IMG/VR virus record: IMGVR_UViG_3300022870_000002
Span: 1-47,936 of that record
DNA: 47,936 nucleotides
From: a virus
Reading direction: 5' to 3' (one strand)
A program made the position numbers and the translations under genes. Position 1 is the stretch's first letter. Each line of letters begins with the position of its first letter. Positions 30,862 through 40,497 of the stretch are shown here, piece after piece. A model generated the notes under the pieces. The model was not told where the DNA came from and made no database searches. It saw only the letters and a program-made list of their open reading frames with translations.

Positions 30862-31278
30862 ATGTCCACGTTCGACCTCACCGCCCGCCCACTCTTGTGG
30901 ATTCCCGTGACGTGGCCGGGGCTCAAGCCGGGCGGTGAGGATGGCGACGGGCTCGCCGAGATGGTCGAGCATACGATCGAGCTTCAAGTCGAGTTGGTCG
31001 ACGCTACCGATGCCGTCCCGCTGATCAGCCCGGACGACGACAAGCCCACGACCAAGCTTGAAGCCTTCATGATCTTCGTCAAGAATTGGCGGAAGATCGG
31101 GAATGCGGGTTCGCCCGCGCCGTTCAACAGCGACAATGCATCGCTTCTCCTCAACCGCTTCCCGGCGTTCTTCGACGCGTTCCGAATGGCCTATCTCAAT
31201 GCCCTCGTGGGCAAGGTCGAGGTCCGGGAAAAAAACTCCGACGCCTCGCCCGCCAATGGGCAAGCGGGCGCGGCCTAA
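30862..31278 (+). CDS. Tail assembly chaperone (gpG-like)
   Basis: 138 aa. The helical core (KLEAFMIFVKNWRKIG ... LLLNRFPAFFDAFRMAYLNA) is typical of the chaperone that binds the tape measure before tail assembly. Near its end lies the slippery heptamer A AAA AAC (31230-31236) in the correct phase for -1 slippage, so a fraction of ribosomes make the longer product. GGAG precedes the ATG. Confidence 0.8.
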   Translation: MSTFDLTARPLLWIPVTWPGLKPGGEDGDGLAEMVEHTIELQVELVDATDAVPLISPDDDKPTTKLEAFMIFVKNWRKIGNAGSPAPFNSDNASLLLNRFPAFFDAFRMAYLNALVGKVEVREKNSDASPANGQAGAA

Positions 31279-31619
31279 AGCGCGATAGCGCGGGTCGGGA
31301 AACCGACACCAAGACACCCATGGAAAAAGATTGCGAGCGGTGGGGCATCGACCCCGCCGCTTTCAACTATCAGCGCGGCGACGAGGGCGGCGCTATTCCC
31401 GTCTGGCCCGACATGCAAAACCCGTTCGCCCTGTTCTGCGATGCCCCATGGAATTGGGTGAGCATCGGAATGGCGGGCATCTTGCGCACCAATATCAGCC
31501 GCACGGAGCTGGAGGCCTCGGCCCGTCTAATCGGGATTGAGATGACCCCCGCGATTTTCCACGACATTCGCGTTATGGAGGACGAAGCGATCAAATATTG
31601 GAGCCGCCGCCGTGGCTGA
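30862..31619 (+). CDS. Tail assembly chaperone frameshift product (gpGT-like), 252 aa
   Basis: Translation reads 125 codons of the gpG-like frame to AAC at 31234-31236, shifts -1, and continues from C31236 for 127 codons to TGA at 31617-31619. The extension (LRRLARQWASGRGLKRDSAG ... WGIDPAAFNYQRGDEGGAIP ... SARLIGIEMTPAIFHDIRVM) has the small helical T-domain content. An internal ATG at 31320 could also express the last 99 residues alone. Lambda-like tails need both forms in a fixed ratio. The tape measure start overlaps this stop. Confidence 0.8.
31230..31270 (+). promoter_or_regulatory. Programmed -1 frameshift site: slippery heptamer plus stimulatory hairpin
   Basis: The heptamer A AAA AAC at 31230-31236 is in frame as GAA-AAA-AAC, so both decoding tRNAs can slip back one base. 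Ten nt downstream, CGCCCGC (31247-31253) pairs with GCGGGCG (31264-31270) around a 10-nt loop. Slippery site plus close hairpin is the classic arrangement for gpG/gpGT. Confidence 0.82.
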
Positions 31620-34600
31620 TTTCGACCTCTCTATGGTAATCAAGGCGGACGGGTCGCAAGCCGCGTCCGAGGGCCAGAAGTTCGAGACGTCCCTTGAGGG
31701 GATCGCGGAGGCGCAAGAGCGCGTCGCCGCCACGGCTGGCGACATGAAGGCGGCCACGACCAGCGCCAGCGCCGCGACAGAGGGGCAGGCCAGCGCATCG
31801 GAGGACGCGGCCCGCGCGGCTCTCGACCATCAACAGGCCATGTCGAAGCTCGCGACGGAGTTGGCCGCCGTCAAGGCGCAGCTCGGCGCCACGGTGTCCA
31901 GCCTCGACGCGGTTCGGGCCAGCGAGAAACTCGCGTCCGACGCCGCCGCCACGTTGCGCACCGCACAGGCCGCCCTGTCGACGCAATTGAACGACAGTCA
32001 GCAGACGATTTCCGCCCTCACGACGAAAATCGACGTCCTCGAAACCCGCCTGTCGAAGCTCGGCGGCACGGGTTCCGGGGGCGGGGGCGGCTTGGGCGGC
32101 GTGGCAAAGGGCTCGGCTCAGGCTCGCGCGTCTATGCAGGACTTGGGCTATCAGGTGTCCGACCTCGGCACGTCGATCCTGAGCGGCAACGGCATCCTCC
32201 GGTCCTTTACGCAACAGTCGGGACAGGTGGCTTTCGCCCTGTCCGGCATGGGCGGCACGGCGGGCAAAATCGGGACGTTCTTCGCCGGGCCTTGGGGCGC
32301 GGCGATCCTGATTGCCGGCGAGGCCCTGTCGATCTTCATCCCGAAACTGCTCGAGTCCTCGTCGGAGACGGAGAAGCTCCAAAAGCGGCTCGACGCAGCG
32401 GTCCAGTCGGCCGACTCTTTCGGCAATGCGGAGAGCCAGCTCGGGAAAATCATCGACCTCACCACGGGCAAGCTCAAGACGCATAATCAGGTGCTGTTGC
32501 AGACTGTGCTGCTCCAACAGCAGCTCAATCTTGCCAACGCGCAAAAGACCATCGACGCGGCCGGGAAGCCCAAGACTATCTCGGGGAGCGGCTCCTCGGC
32601 CGCTGCGTCGGGCGGCGGCATCGGCGGACAGGGCAGCATTGACGCCGCCGTCCAGGCGGACAAGCTCGCCGACGCGCAGCAAAAGGCATACGACGCGATC
32701 AAGTCCGCGCTTGCCGGCACCGTCTCGAACAACGCCCTCGCCAACTCCGATCCGCAGGCCTTCGCGCAACAGGTCGGCGGCGCGCTCAAGCTCGCCATCT
32801 CGAACCTCGACCAGATCGCGCGTAGCGGCAAGGTCGCGGGCAAGTCGCTCACGGATGCGAAGCTTGACCTGATCGCGCTGGCGCAGGCCGGGACGGACAA
32901 GGCGGCGGCGCTGGAGGCTATCAGCGTCATCGGCGGCGGCCCGGTGCCCGACGACCTCAAGCCCTACGCGAAGGACAAGAAGCCGCGTAAGCCCAAGAAG
33001 GCGCCCGACACGAGCGGCCTCGTCAACAGCGTCACCAACGATATCGCGACCATCACGGCACAATTCACGGATGCGCCCACGTTCGTGGAGAAGGCCGACG
33101 CGGCTGTCCGCAAGTTGGATCAGGACATCGCGGCGCTCCAGAAGAAGAAGCCGCCGAATTTTCAATCGCTGATTGATCAGGCCGAGGCGGCCAAGGACAT
33201 CATCCGCGACAACATCGCGAAGCCGTACAATGACTTCATCAAGGATCAACAGCAGTCCTTTGAGGTTTCGAAGCTGGCGGCCGAGGGCCACACGGACGAA
33301 GCCAACGCCCTCAAGGTAATCTTCACGCTCCAAAAGCAGATGGGTCCGCTCACGGATCAGCAGAAGCAAGGCGTGCTGGACACGGTGCAGGCTCTTCGCC
33401 AAGAGCAGGCCGCGCAGGAAGCTTTGACCAAGTCCCGGCAACAGGACTTGGACGCGCTCGGAAAAATCCAAACGTCGATCGAGGGCCTGTTCACCGGTAC
33501 GACGAAGATTGCCGACATCCCCAAGCAAATCCAGCAAGCGTTCCGCCAGCTCGCGGGACAGCAGCTATTCGACAAGCTGTTCGACGGCGCCCTGTCGAAG
33601 CTCAAGGATCAGATCAACGGCGTTTCGACGGTGCAGAACGCGTCCGACAAGATGGCGTCGGCCATCTCGACGACGATCAAGCCGCTCGACGACCTCGCCT
33701 CCGCCGCGAAGGGCGCCGCCGACGCGGTGAGCGGACAAGCCTCCCTGATCGCCGGCACGTCGCGCTCTCAGGTTTCGAGCCTTGCGGGCGACGCGAAGGC
33801 ATTCATCGGGGCGAACGACAATCTGTTCTCCTCCGACGAGGTTTCGTCGGCGAATGAGATTGTCGTCACCGCGTCGAAGCAAATCAAATCCGCCTCGACC
33901 GATTTCCTCGGGGCGGTCGACCTGTTCAACAAGTCCGGCAAGTCCTTCGGCGCCAGCCTGGACAAGCTCGTCGATCCGGGCTCGGGGTTCTTCTCCAAGC
34001 TCGGGAGCCAACTCGGCAACGTGTTGCAGGGCTTTACCCTCGGCTCGACCGGCGGCAAGGCTGGCGGCGTGGTGGGCGCTCTTTCCGGCCTGCTCAAGGA
34101 TGGTTCGGTTCTCGGGACCTCGGGAATCGGCGGCTCCATCACGAGCCTTGCCGGGAGCGTGTCCAGCTTCCTCCCCGCCTATGCCGCCGGGCAGACGATC
34201 GACAATGCGATTGCCCCGATCATCAAGGGGCTCGGCGTCAAATATTCGAAGACGGGGCAAGCCATCGGCGGCCTCTTGGGCGGGATCATCGGTGGCCTGT
34301 TCAAGAAGTCGAAGAAGGGCGGCGCCACGATCACGGACACGACCGGCGACGCCACGACGTTCGGCAACTCGGCGAGCCGGGAAGCCACGGCCGGGACGTT
34401 GGCCGGCAACGTGCAGTCCGGCATTGAGCAGATTGCGCAACAGCTCGGCGGCATCGTCGGGAGCTTTAGCGGGATCACGATCGGCCAGTACAAGGACAAA
34501 TACCGGGTCAACACCGTCTCGAATAAGCTCGGCGGGTCGTCCAGCCCGGTTGCCGGCCTGACGAGCTATGACACGCCCGAGGAAGCCGTCTCGGCCGCGA

Positions 34601-35379
34601 TCCAAGCGGCTATCGCAAAGGGTGCCGTCTCGGGCCTCGACGCGGCGGTCCAGAAAGCGCTTGGCTCGTCGAGCGACATCGACAAGGCTTTGACGGAGGC
34701 CCTCAACGTCCAGAAGGTCGAGGCCCTGATCGGGGGCGTTGGATATGCGCTAAAGCAGACGTTCGAGACGTTCGACGCGCAGGCCAAGGCGAACCTCGAT
34801 ATCGCCAAGAAGTACGGGCTGGACGTGGTCGCGCTGGAAAAGGCGACGGCGGATCAGCGCACGAAGCTCATTTCCGACACGCTCAAGCAATCCGTGGGGT
34901 CGCTGCAAGACTTCCTCGACTCCGTGAAATATGGCGACCTCGCCGACGGTTCCGCCTCGGATAAGCGGCAAGCCCTGCTCGACAAGATCAGCGACACGAA
35001 GAAGCTCGCGGACACGGGCGACCAAGACGCGATCAATCAGCTCGCCGACCTATACCAGCAACTCGTTTCCACTTCGAAGGATGCTTTCGGCACCGCTGGG
35101 CCGGAATATTCGAGCGACAAGAACCTCGCGGTTACGGGCGCGCAACAGGTCATTCAGATGGAAACGGATCGGATCAATCAGGCGGCGGGGGCGGGCGGTT
35201 CGTCGGCCGCGACGACGGCGGCGGTGCAGGCCAACAACGACCTCACCAACGAGACGAACGACCTCCTCGCACGGCAGAACACGACGCTGGGCAACATCCT
35301 CGGGGCATTGCAGGGCGCTCAGGTTAGCGGCGGGATGCCGGTCATCTCCATCACGGCCCGCCCGGCGGTCGCCGCGTGA
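31612..35379 (+). CDS. Tape measure protein
   Basis: 1255 aa. The N-terminal coiled coil is rich in Ala, Gln and Ser. Hydrophobic, probably membrane-active segments follow (near FAGPWGAAILIAGEALSIFI and later AIGGLLGGIIGGLF), with a long Ala/Lys/Asp helical body. The start is GTG 31612 with GGAG 8 nt upstream, 8 nt inside the chaperone product's end. By the usual rule of about 1.5 angstrom per residue this predicts a tail near 190 nm. Its end overlaps the next gene by GTGA. Confidence 0.93.
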   Translation: MADFDLSMVIKADGSQAASEGQKFETSLEGIAEAQERVAATAGDMKAATTSASAATEGQASASEDAARAALDHQQAMSKLATELAAVKAQLGATVSSLDAVRASEKLASDAAATLRTAQAALSTQLNDSQQTISALTTKIDVLETRLSKLGGTGSGGGGGLGGVAKGSAQARASMQDLGYQVSDLGTSILSGNGILRSFTQQSGQVAFALSGMGGTAGKIGTFFAGPWGAAILIAGEALSIFIPKLLESSSETEKLQKRLDAAVQSADSFGNAESQLGKIIDLTTGKLKTHNQVLLQTVLLQQQLNLANAQKTIDAAGKPKTISGSGSSAAASGGGIGGQGSIDAAVQADKLADAQQKAYDAIKSALAGTVSNNALANSDPQAFAQQVGGALKLAISNLDQIARSGKVAGKSLTDAKLDLIALAQAGTDKAAALEAISVIGGGPVPDDLKPYAKDKKPRKPKKAPDTSGLVNSVTNDIATITAQFTDAPTFVEKADAAVRKLDQDIAALQKKKPPNFQSLIDQAEAAKDIIRDNIAKPYNDFIKDQQQSFEVSKLAAEGHTDEANALKVIFTLQKQMGPLTDQQKQGVLDTVQALRQEQAAQEALTKSRQQDLDALGKIQTSIEGLFTGTTKIADIPKQIQQAFRQLAGQQLFDKLFDGALSKLKDQINGVSTVQNASDKMASAISTTIKPLDDLASAAKGAADAVSGQASLIAGTSRSQVSSLAGDAKAFIGANDNLFSSDEVSSANEIVVTASKQIKSASTDFLGAVDLFNKSGKSFGASLDKLVDPGSGFFSKLGSQLGNVLQGFTLGSTGGKAGGVVGALSGLLKDGSVLGTSGIGGSITSLAGSVSSFLPAYAAGQTIDNAIAPIIKGLGVKYSKTGQAIGGLLGGIIGGLFKKSKKGGATITDTTGDATTFGNSASREATAGTLAGNVQSGIEQIAQQLGGIVGSFSGITIGQYKDKYRVNTVSNKLGGSSSPVAGLTSYDTPEEAVSAAIQAAIAKGAVSGLDAAVQKALGSSSDIDKALTEALNVQKVEALIGGVGYALKQTFETFDAQAKANLDIAKKYGLDVVALEKATADQRTKLISDTLKQSVGSLQDFLDSVKYGDLADGSASDKRQALLDKISDTKKLADTGDQDAINQLADLYQQLVSTSKDAFGTAGPEYSSDKNLAVTGAQQVIQMETDRINQAAGAGGSSAATTAAVQANNDLTNETNDLLARQNTTLGNILGALQGAQVSGGMPVISITARPAVAA

Positions 35380-37487
35380 GCCGCACCATCCTAGTCGAGG
35401 CCTCGCCCTGCGATGCGTCGACGGGCATCGTCGTGCCGGTGCGGCTCGCTGGGGGCGGGTCGAAGCCCTATACGCACCTCGGCCATGTCGATTGGCGCTC
35501 CGGTGTCATGGACTTGCCCCGGTTCCAAACCGCCCTCGGCTTTGACGATACCGGATGGACCGGCGGCGCCGTGCCGCAAAGCGCCGCGCTTGTGTTCATG
35601 TCCGGCGATCCGCTCCTCGTGTCGGACCTCGGCAACCTCTATTGGAAGGACGCGGCCCTCACGGTGAAGGTCGGGGATGATGCCCCGGACGCGCCCACTT
35701 TCGCGCTGCTCATGACCGCGACCGTTGCCGCGATCGACGTGAGCGACGGTCGCCTCACCCTGACAATCGGGGATATGAGTGTCGCCCTGAGCAAGCCCCT
35801 TCTCTCGACCTATTTCGCCGGGACCGGCGGCATCGAGGGAGACGACAACGCAAAGAACCGCATCAAGCGGCGGTCGTGGGGCCGCGTGTTCAATGTCGAG
35901 GGCTTCATTCTCGACGAGGCCAACAATATTTGGGAGTTCGGCGATCCGGCCCACCCGCTGGAGGAGTTCGAGATTGTCCGGGACAAGGGCCGGGCCGGCG
36001 ATATCAACCTAATCGCGTGGCAAGGCACGATCGACACGACCCTTGCGGCGCTTATAGCCGCTGTCCCGCCGCAGGGCGGCGCCTCCGTCGCGCCGTCCAT
36101 CGCCTGCGTCAAATGGTGGACCACGCCTTCCGGGCCGCTCACGGCGGATATCAGGGGCGAGATTGGCTCCGCCTATGTCGACCGGGTCGGCAGCATCGCG
36201 GAGCGGATCGTCCAATCCGTCACCGGCCCGGCGATCGTCGACGCGGCTGGCGCGGATGCCCTGCGACCCTACGAAGTCGGGATCCACTTCAACGATGATT
36301 CCGAGACGATCGGGTCCGCCCTCGATCGCCTGTTCTTCGGCGTGTCGCTCATTTGGGCGCTTGGGGCGGACGGGACTATTGGCATCTCGCCTTGGTCATT
36401 CGAGACGGGATATAGCTCTCCGCTCTGGACCGGCACCGGCTCGGGCTCGCCGACGTGGGTCTATGCCTCGGGCCGATCCTCGCCAGTGTGGGCCTATCCC
36501 GACGTCGACGTCGAGCTTGTCGAGAGCGAATCCGTGTCTCGCAAGGCCAGCTATGCGCCGATGAAGACGCGCAGGCTCGGGTATCAGAAGAATTACCGGG
36601 TCCAATCCGATGGCGAGATTTCGGCCGCGATCCTCGCCAGCGACACGTTCTATCCGGACGGGACGAAGGTGTCGGACCTTATGCCGCAAGAGCCGGCGGC
36701 ACAGGTGTCCCGCAACATCGACGCGGACCAGTCGGCTTATGCCTTCACCACGACCGGCGGAGTTGCATCGCCTGGACAATTGCCGTTCACGTTCCGCGCC
36801 TATGTCACGGCCGGCGCGGCGGACGTTTCGATCCTGACAGATTGGTCCGTCACGACGACGGGCGGCGTCACCGCGACCATCAACAACACGGCCGGGGATG
36901 CGAACCGGGGTGTCGTCACTATCACCGGCATCACGGCCGATGGAACGATCGTGATCCACGCGACGGAAGGGACGGCCGAGCTTCAAAAGACCGTCACCAT
37001 CTCGACCAAGGGCATCTTGGCCGACCTGTCGAACGTCGGAACCGGCGACATCAACGCGGGCTCCGTCGCCGGCATCCTGTCCTATTCAGGGTCGGACGTC
37101 GTCACCACGACGAGCGAGGGGACGATCTACGAATCCCCCTCCGCCTTTGCCATCGGCGACAGTGTTTTCGGCGTCGCGCTCGCGACGATTTCCTTCGTTC
37201 ACGACGCGAGTGCGATCAAGGACGCCGCCTTTACGATCCGGGTCTATGTCGACCTCGGCGACGGGGCGGGATACATCAAGGTCATTGAACAGGTGCAGGG
37301 CATTCGGGCCAACAACGGCACCGATACCTATCTCGCGTTCCCCGCTTCGTTCCCGATCGCGGTGCAGTCGACCCACCCCATCAAGGTCAAGGTGACGCAG
37401 CAATCCGTTGCCATGTCGGGGGGCACGAACAAGGACGGAATTTGGCTCCGCAACATTCGTCTAACCGTCATCAAAGGGGCTCGCTGA
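35376..37487 (+). CDS. Tail tip/baseplate hub-type protein, 703 aa
   Basis: It follows the tape measure directly, the place of distal-tail and hub proteins. The N-terminal part (RTILVEASPCDASTGIVVPV ... VDWRSGVMDLPRFQTALGFD) and middle (LTIGDMSVALSKPLLSTYFA, KRRSWGRVFNVEGFILDEAN) are strand-rich. Repeated aromatic strands occur near 345-375 (YSSPLWTGTGSGSPTWVYAS). The C-terminus looks immunoglobulin-like (VTATINNTAGDANRGVVTIT). It probably forms the baseplate core or host-contact tip. The exact family is not resolved. Confidence 0.65.
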   Translation: MSRTILVEASPCDASTGIVVPVRLAGGGSKPYTHLGHVDWRSGVMDLPRFQTALGFDDTGWTGGAVPQSAALVFMSGDPLLVSDLGNLYWKDAALTVKVGDDAPDAPTFALLMTATVAAIDVSDGRLTLTIGDMSVALSKPLLSTYFAGTGGIEGDDNAKNRIKRRSWGRVFNVEGFILDEANNIWEFGDPAHPLEEFEIVRDKGRAGDINLIAWQGTIDTTLAALIAAVPPQGGASVAPSIACVKWWTTPSGPLTADIRGEIGSAYVDRVGSIAERIVQSVTGPAIVDAAGADALRPYEVGIHFNDDSETIGSALDRLFFGVSLIWALGADGTIGISPWSFETGYSSPLWTGTGSGSPTWVYASGRSSPVWAYPDVDVELVESESVSRKASYAPMKTRRLGYQKNYRVQSDGEISAAILASDTFYPDGTKVSDLMPQEPAAQVSRNIDADQSAYAFTTTGGVASPGQLPFTFRAYVTAGAADVSILTDWSVTTTGGVTATINNTAGDANRGVVTITGITADGTIVIHATEGTAELQKTVTISTKGILADLSNVGTGDINAGSVAGILSYSGSDVVTTTSEGTIYESPSAFAIGDSVFGVALATISFVHDASAIKDAAFTIRVYVDLGDGAGYIKVIEQVQGIRANNGTDTYLAFPASFPIAVQSTHPIKVKVTQQSVAMSGGTNKDGIWLRNIRLTVIKGAR

Positions 37488-37874
37488 ATGCCCGTCATTA
37501 CTCCTCCGGTCGACGCCGGGCTTGCCGCATGGCTCAAGGCCGATGCGCTCTATGTCGCGGCGGCCGACGCCTCGATCGCCACGACATGGGGCACGAAGGC
37601 GACCGAAACGACGATCATCTCGCCCATCGCCTTGGAAGCCGACGCGGACACGGAAGCGGCTCGCCAACTCCGTTTCTTTGAGGGGCCGCTCGTGGCGGAT
37701 CAACACATCGTGAAGGGCTTGCGTCATGACCTGATCGGCAAACTTATCCGGGTGAAAACGCGCGCGGTCCAAGCGCTCGGGTACGACACGGCCCAATTCG
37801 TCTTTGTGATCGCGGCGGCCGAATCGGATACATCTGACACAACGACGCTCACCGTGTTAAAGCGCCTGTCATGA
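37488..37874 (+). CDS. Hypothetical tail-region protein, 128 aa
   Basis: Starts MPVITPPVDAGLAAWLKADA; it contains Ala/Thr-rich segments and a strand-rich C-terminus (QALGYDTAQFVFVIAAAESD). It begins directly at the previous stop and ends in an ATGA overlap. It lies among tail-tip genes. Function unknown. Confidence 0.58.
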   Translation: MPVITPPVDAGLAAWLKADALYVAAADASIATTWGTKATETTIISPIALEADADTEAARQLRFFEGPLVADQHIVKGLRHDLIGKLIRVKTRAVQALGYDTAQFVFVIAAAESDTSDTTTLTVLKRLS

Positions 37875-38635
37875 AGACGCTTTGCATGGTGCCGCCGGTT
37901 TCGATTGCCGCGATCACGGCATCGCGGGGGTCCGATCCGTCCCGAATGCTCACGAATGACCCCAAGGAGGTTTGGGTCGACTCCCTCGCCGGGTCCGCCG
38001 TGACGTTCAACATCGATCTTGGATCGCCGCAGTCCCTCGATACCGTATTCCTTGGGTTCACCAATGCGGCCGATGCGGCAACGTGGACCGTGTCGTCAGG
38101 GGTGGCCGGCCCCACCGAACAGGTTTGGACCTCGGCCGCCGTCTTCCCGTCTCCGTACAAGATCGCGGCTCGCCCCCGGCATGGGTTTGTCCAGCTCGCG
38201 GGGGCCGCCATGGCTCGATATGTCCGCATCACGATCACGCAACCCGCCGGATCGCAACCGCTCTATGCCGGCGTGGTGGCCGTCGGCGCCGCGTTCGTGC
38301 CGACGTGGGGCCGAGAATATGGATCGGGCCGAACCCCGATCGACACGGGGAGCCGGGAGCGACTTCCCTCGGGCGGGTTCGGCATTTCTCCCGGCGCGAT
38401 AAAGTCCTCTTGGTCGTGGACCATGGGCGACTTGCTCGACGACGAGGTCGACACCCTGTTCGCCATGGCGATGGCGTTCGGACAGTCCTATGCGCTTCTG
38501 ACGATCGAGGACCCGGACAGCACGCCGGGCTTGGCCGAGCGCATCCATTGGGGCGTGTTCGACAAGCTGGAGGCCTATGAGCGGCTTGCGCCCGGTGCGA
38601 CGAAGTGGGCCTTCACCGTAGAGGATTGGGTCTAG
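37871..38635 (+). CDS. Tail-region protein with discoidin-like features, 254 aa
   Basis: The section VWVDSLAGSAVTFNIDLGSP ... TVFLGFTNAADAATWTVSSG ... ARYVRITITQP has the jelly-roll pattern of F5/8 (discoidin) carbohydrate-binding domains. Aromatic C-terminal strands follow (SWSWTMGDLLDDEVDTLFAM, KWAFTVEDWV). It may contribute to receptor binding at the tail tip. Assignment is by pattern only. Confidence 0.6.
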   Translation: MKTLCMVPPVSIAAITASRGSDPSRMLTNDPKEVWVDSLAGSAVTFNIDLGSPQSLDTVFLGFTNAADAATWTVSSGVAGPTEQVWTSAAVFPSPYKIAARPRHGFVQLAGAAMARYVRITITQPAGSQPLYAGVVAVGAAFVPTWGREYGSGRTPIDTGSRERLPSGGFGISPGAIKSSWSWTMGDLLDDEVDTLFAMAMAFGQSYALLTIEDPDSTPGLAERIHWGVFDKLEAYERLAPGATKWAFTVEDWV

Positions 38636-38654
38636 TCCCGGATTGAGGTAGGCG

Positions 38655-38798
38655 ATGGAAGCCGTTATTTCAGCGGTCCTCTTGATCCTCACCGGAGACA
38701 TGATGATGGCATCTGCGCCACCCGACCCCAAGCCGACCCCGCAGCCGGATACCGGAGGCATTCCGATCAAGCCCCCGCCCAAGCCGCCGGGCAACTAA
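38655..38798 (+). CDS. Small membrane-anchored Pro-rich protein, 47 aa
   Basis: A short hydrophobic start (MEAVISAVLLILTGDMMMAS) is followed by a Pro/Lys tail (PPDPKPTPQPDTGG). GAGG precedes the ATG. It begins the lysis/membrane-protein region and may be a secreted or membrane peptide. There is no lipobox cysteine. Confidence 0.5.
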   Translation: MEAVISAVLLILTGDMMMASAPPDPKPTPQPDTGGIPIKPPPKPPGN

Positions 38799-38801
38799 GT
38801 C

Positions 38802-39257
38802 ATGCCGTTGGAGGTCGTCATAGCGGCGATGGGGATTTCGGTCGCAACCGTGGCCGTGATCCTTGTCGAGGATGAAGACTGGCATCCCGCCACCTTCTTG
38901 CTCGCGTCGCTCGTCGCGGGCTGGGCGGCCTCCAACACTGCGTATCTCGCCGACCATATCGACTTATTGCTCTGGATTGATGGGCTCGTCGCAATTGCCG
39001 CTGTATGGGTCAAAACGGAGCATAATCGACCTTGGACCCGGTCCTATCTGGCCCTATGTATCGCCCAAGTCGTTCTTGACACTGGAAATGAAGTCCTCGG
39101 GAATGGGACTTATTCCGGCTTCGCGATCGTCTCTTATCTCATCTTCGTCGGGCAGCTAGTGACGCTGTCAAGAGCCGGGGGCCGAAATGTGGGGAGTGGT
39201 GGTGATGGCAGTGATAGCGATGACTTTGGTCCGCCTTCACCAGCACAAGCGCGATAG
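38802..39257 (+). CDS. Multi-pass membrane protein, 151 aa (holin candidate)
   Basis: About four hydrophobic segments (VVIAAMGISVATVAVILV, FLLASLVAGWAASNTAYLA, LLLWIDGLVAIAAVWV, FAIVSYLIFVGQLVTLS) followed by an acidic/Gly tail. The size and place just before the endolysin suggest a holin or antiholin. The DNA is somewhat richer in A+T than the surroundings. Confidence 0.58.
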   Translation: MPLEVVIAAMGISVATVAVILVEDEDWHPATFLLASLVAGWAASNTAYLADHIDLLLWIDGLVAIAAVWVKTEHNRPWTRSYLALCIAQVVLDTGNEVLGNGTYSGFAIVSYLIFVGQLVTLSRAGGRNVGSGGDGSDSDDFGPPSPAQAR

Positions 39258-39263
39258 GAAACG

Positions 39264-39794
39264 GTGAGCGGGGTAACGAATTTTATCGGCGATATCCTCG
39301 CCGCATTGAAGGGATGGGGCGGGTACACGACGACCGCCGCCATCCTCGCCCTGTACTGGAAGGGCATTCCCCCAATCATCAAGGTCGTGTCGGACACGCT
39401 GGATTCGTGGTCCAAGCGGCGCGACGGATTCGAAGGGCGGATGCGCCAGCTTCTCGCCGACGCCGACACGCGCTATAACGCGGCCGAGGCCCGGCATGAT
39501 GAATGTATGCAGGGCCAGACCAATCTACGTTCTGAGATGCGCGAACAGGCCAAGCTGCACGACGCGGAGAAGCGCGCTCAGAATGATACATTGGACAAGG
39601 TCTATCGGATGCTCGGCGAGATGCGTCGAGAACATGAGCGCGATAGGTCCGAGTGGATGGACGAAAGAGCGTCGTTGCGTCGCCAGCTTTCACAGTATCA
39701 GGACACTATTCCGAGCCTTGCGCGACGGATTGGCGCCGATGAAACAGCGGAAAGTATCGAGCGAATGAAGGATAATCCCGATGGATTGGTCTAA
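39264..39794 (+). CDS. Membrane-anchored coiled-coil protein, 176 aa
   Basis: GTG 39264 start. One N-terminal hydrophobic segment (GYTTTAAILALYWKGIPPII) is followed by a long charged coiled coil (about residues 50-150: AEARHDECMQGQTNLRSEMR ... LGEMRREHERDRSEWMDERA). This is the architecture of an i-spanin or a holin-associated protein, but a better i-spanin lies at 41366. It overlaps the endolysin start by 14 nt. Confidence 0.58.
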   Translation: MSGVTNFIGDILAALKGWGGYTTTAAILALYWKGIPPIIKVVSDTLDSWSKRRDGFEGRMRQLLADADTRYNAAEARHDECMQGQTNLRSEMREQAKLHDAEKRAQNDTLDKVYRMLGEMRREHERDRSEWMDERASLRRQLSQYQDTIPSLARRIGADETAESIERMKDNPDGLV

Positions 39795-40497
39795 GACGCA
39801 GAAGAATATCGGGGCTCGCCCCGATGGCGACCCCGGCCGGGAGACGTGGGGCAAGCTCATTCTCAAGGTCGGCACGCCAGACGCGTCGACGCTGGAGCGA
39901 GTGGCGCAGGGATGCGCCAAATATTGCTCGGCTTATGGGATCGACACGCCGGCTCGGATCGCCGATTTCCTCGCGCAGATGGCTCACGAGACGCAGGGCT
40001 TTACGCGGTTCGAGGAGAACCTCAACTATTCGGCGCAGGGCTTGGCCGACACATGGCCGAGCCGGTACGCCGTCAATCCGTCCGCCAAGCTACGCACCCC
40101 GAACGCCAAGGCGATCGCGTTGGCGCGCCGCCCCGAGGCCATCGCGAACGACACCTATGCGCTTCGCATGGGGAACCTCGACCAGGCGCACGACAACGAC
40201 AATCACCCGGACGGGTGGCAGTATCGCGGGCGCGGCCCGATGATGCTCACGGGCAAGGATCAGTATGAGGACGCCTCGGCCGTCACCGGCCTTGACCTTG
40301 TGGGGATGCCCGACCTCGCCGCCGACCCCTTCACCGGTATCCTGATCGCCTGCGCCTACTGGAAGAAGCGCAACATCAATGCGGCGGTCGACCGGGGCGA
40401 CTTCTCCGCGTCGCGGAAGCTCGTCAATGGCGGGCTGATCGGGCTCGCCGACGTCGACTCGCGTAGGACGCCCCTGTTGAAGGTCCTCGCGGCATGA
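39781..40497 (+). CDS. Endolysin, GH19-type lysozyme/chitinase
   Basis: 238 aa. The first part (SKTQKNIGARPDGDPGRETW) resembles a short peptidoglycan-binding repeat. The catalytic domain has FLAQMAHETQGFTRFEENLN with E70 and E79 as candidate acid/base residues, and WQYRGRGPMMLTGKDQYED, a signature of glycoside hydrolase family 19. It would degrade the host cell wall at the end of infection. It has no signal peptide, so it needs a holin. Its end overlaps the next gene by ATGA. Confidence 0.9.
   Translation: MDWSKTQKNIGARPDGDPGRETWGKLILKVGTPDASTLERVAQGCAKYCSAYGIDTPARIADFLAQMAHETQGFTRFEENLNYSAQGLADTWPSRYAVNPSAKLRTPNAKAIALARRPEAIANDTYALRMGNLDQAHDNDNHPDGWQYRGRGPMMLTGKDQYEDASAVTGLDLVGMPDLAADPFTGILIACAYWKKRNINAAVDRGDFSASRKLVNGGLIGLADVDSRRTPLLKVLAA

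Noticed and set aside
29257-31317. 686-codon opposite-strand frame across tail tube and chaperones
   Set aside because: Shadow of several real genes; no ribosome site and Arg/His/Asp-heavy composition.
31591-33537. 648-codon open frame opposite the tape measure gene
   Set aside because: Mirror of the repetitive tape measure codons, Arg/Leu/Gly-rich, no motif.
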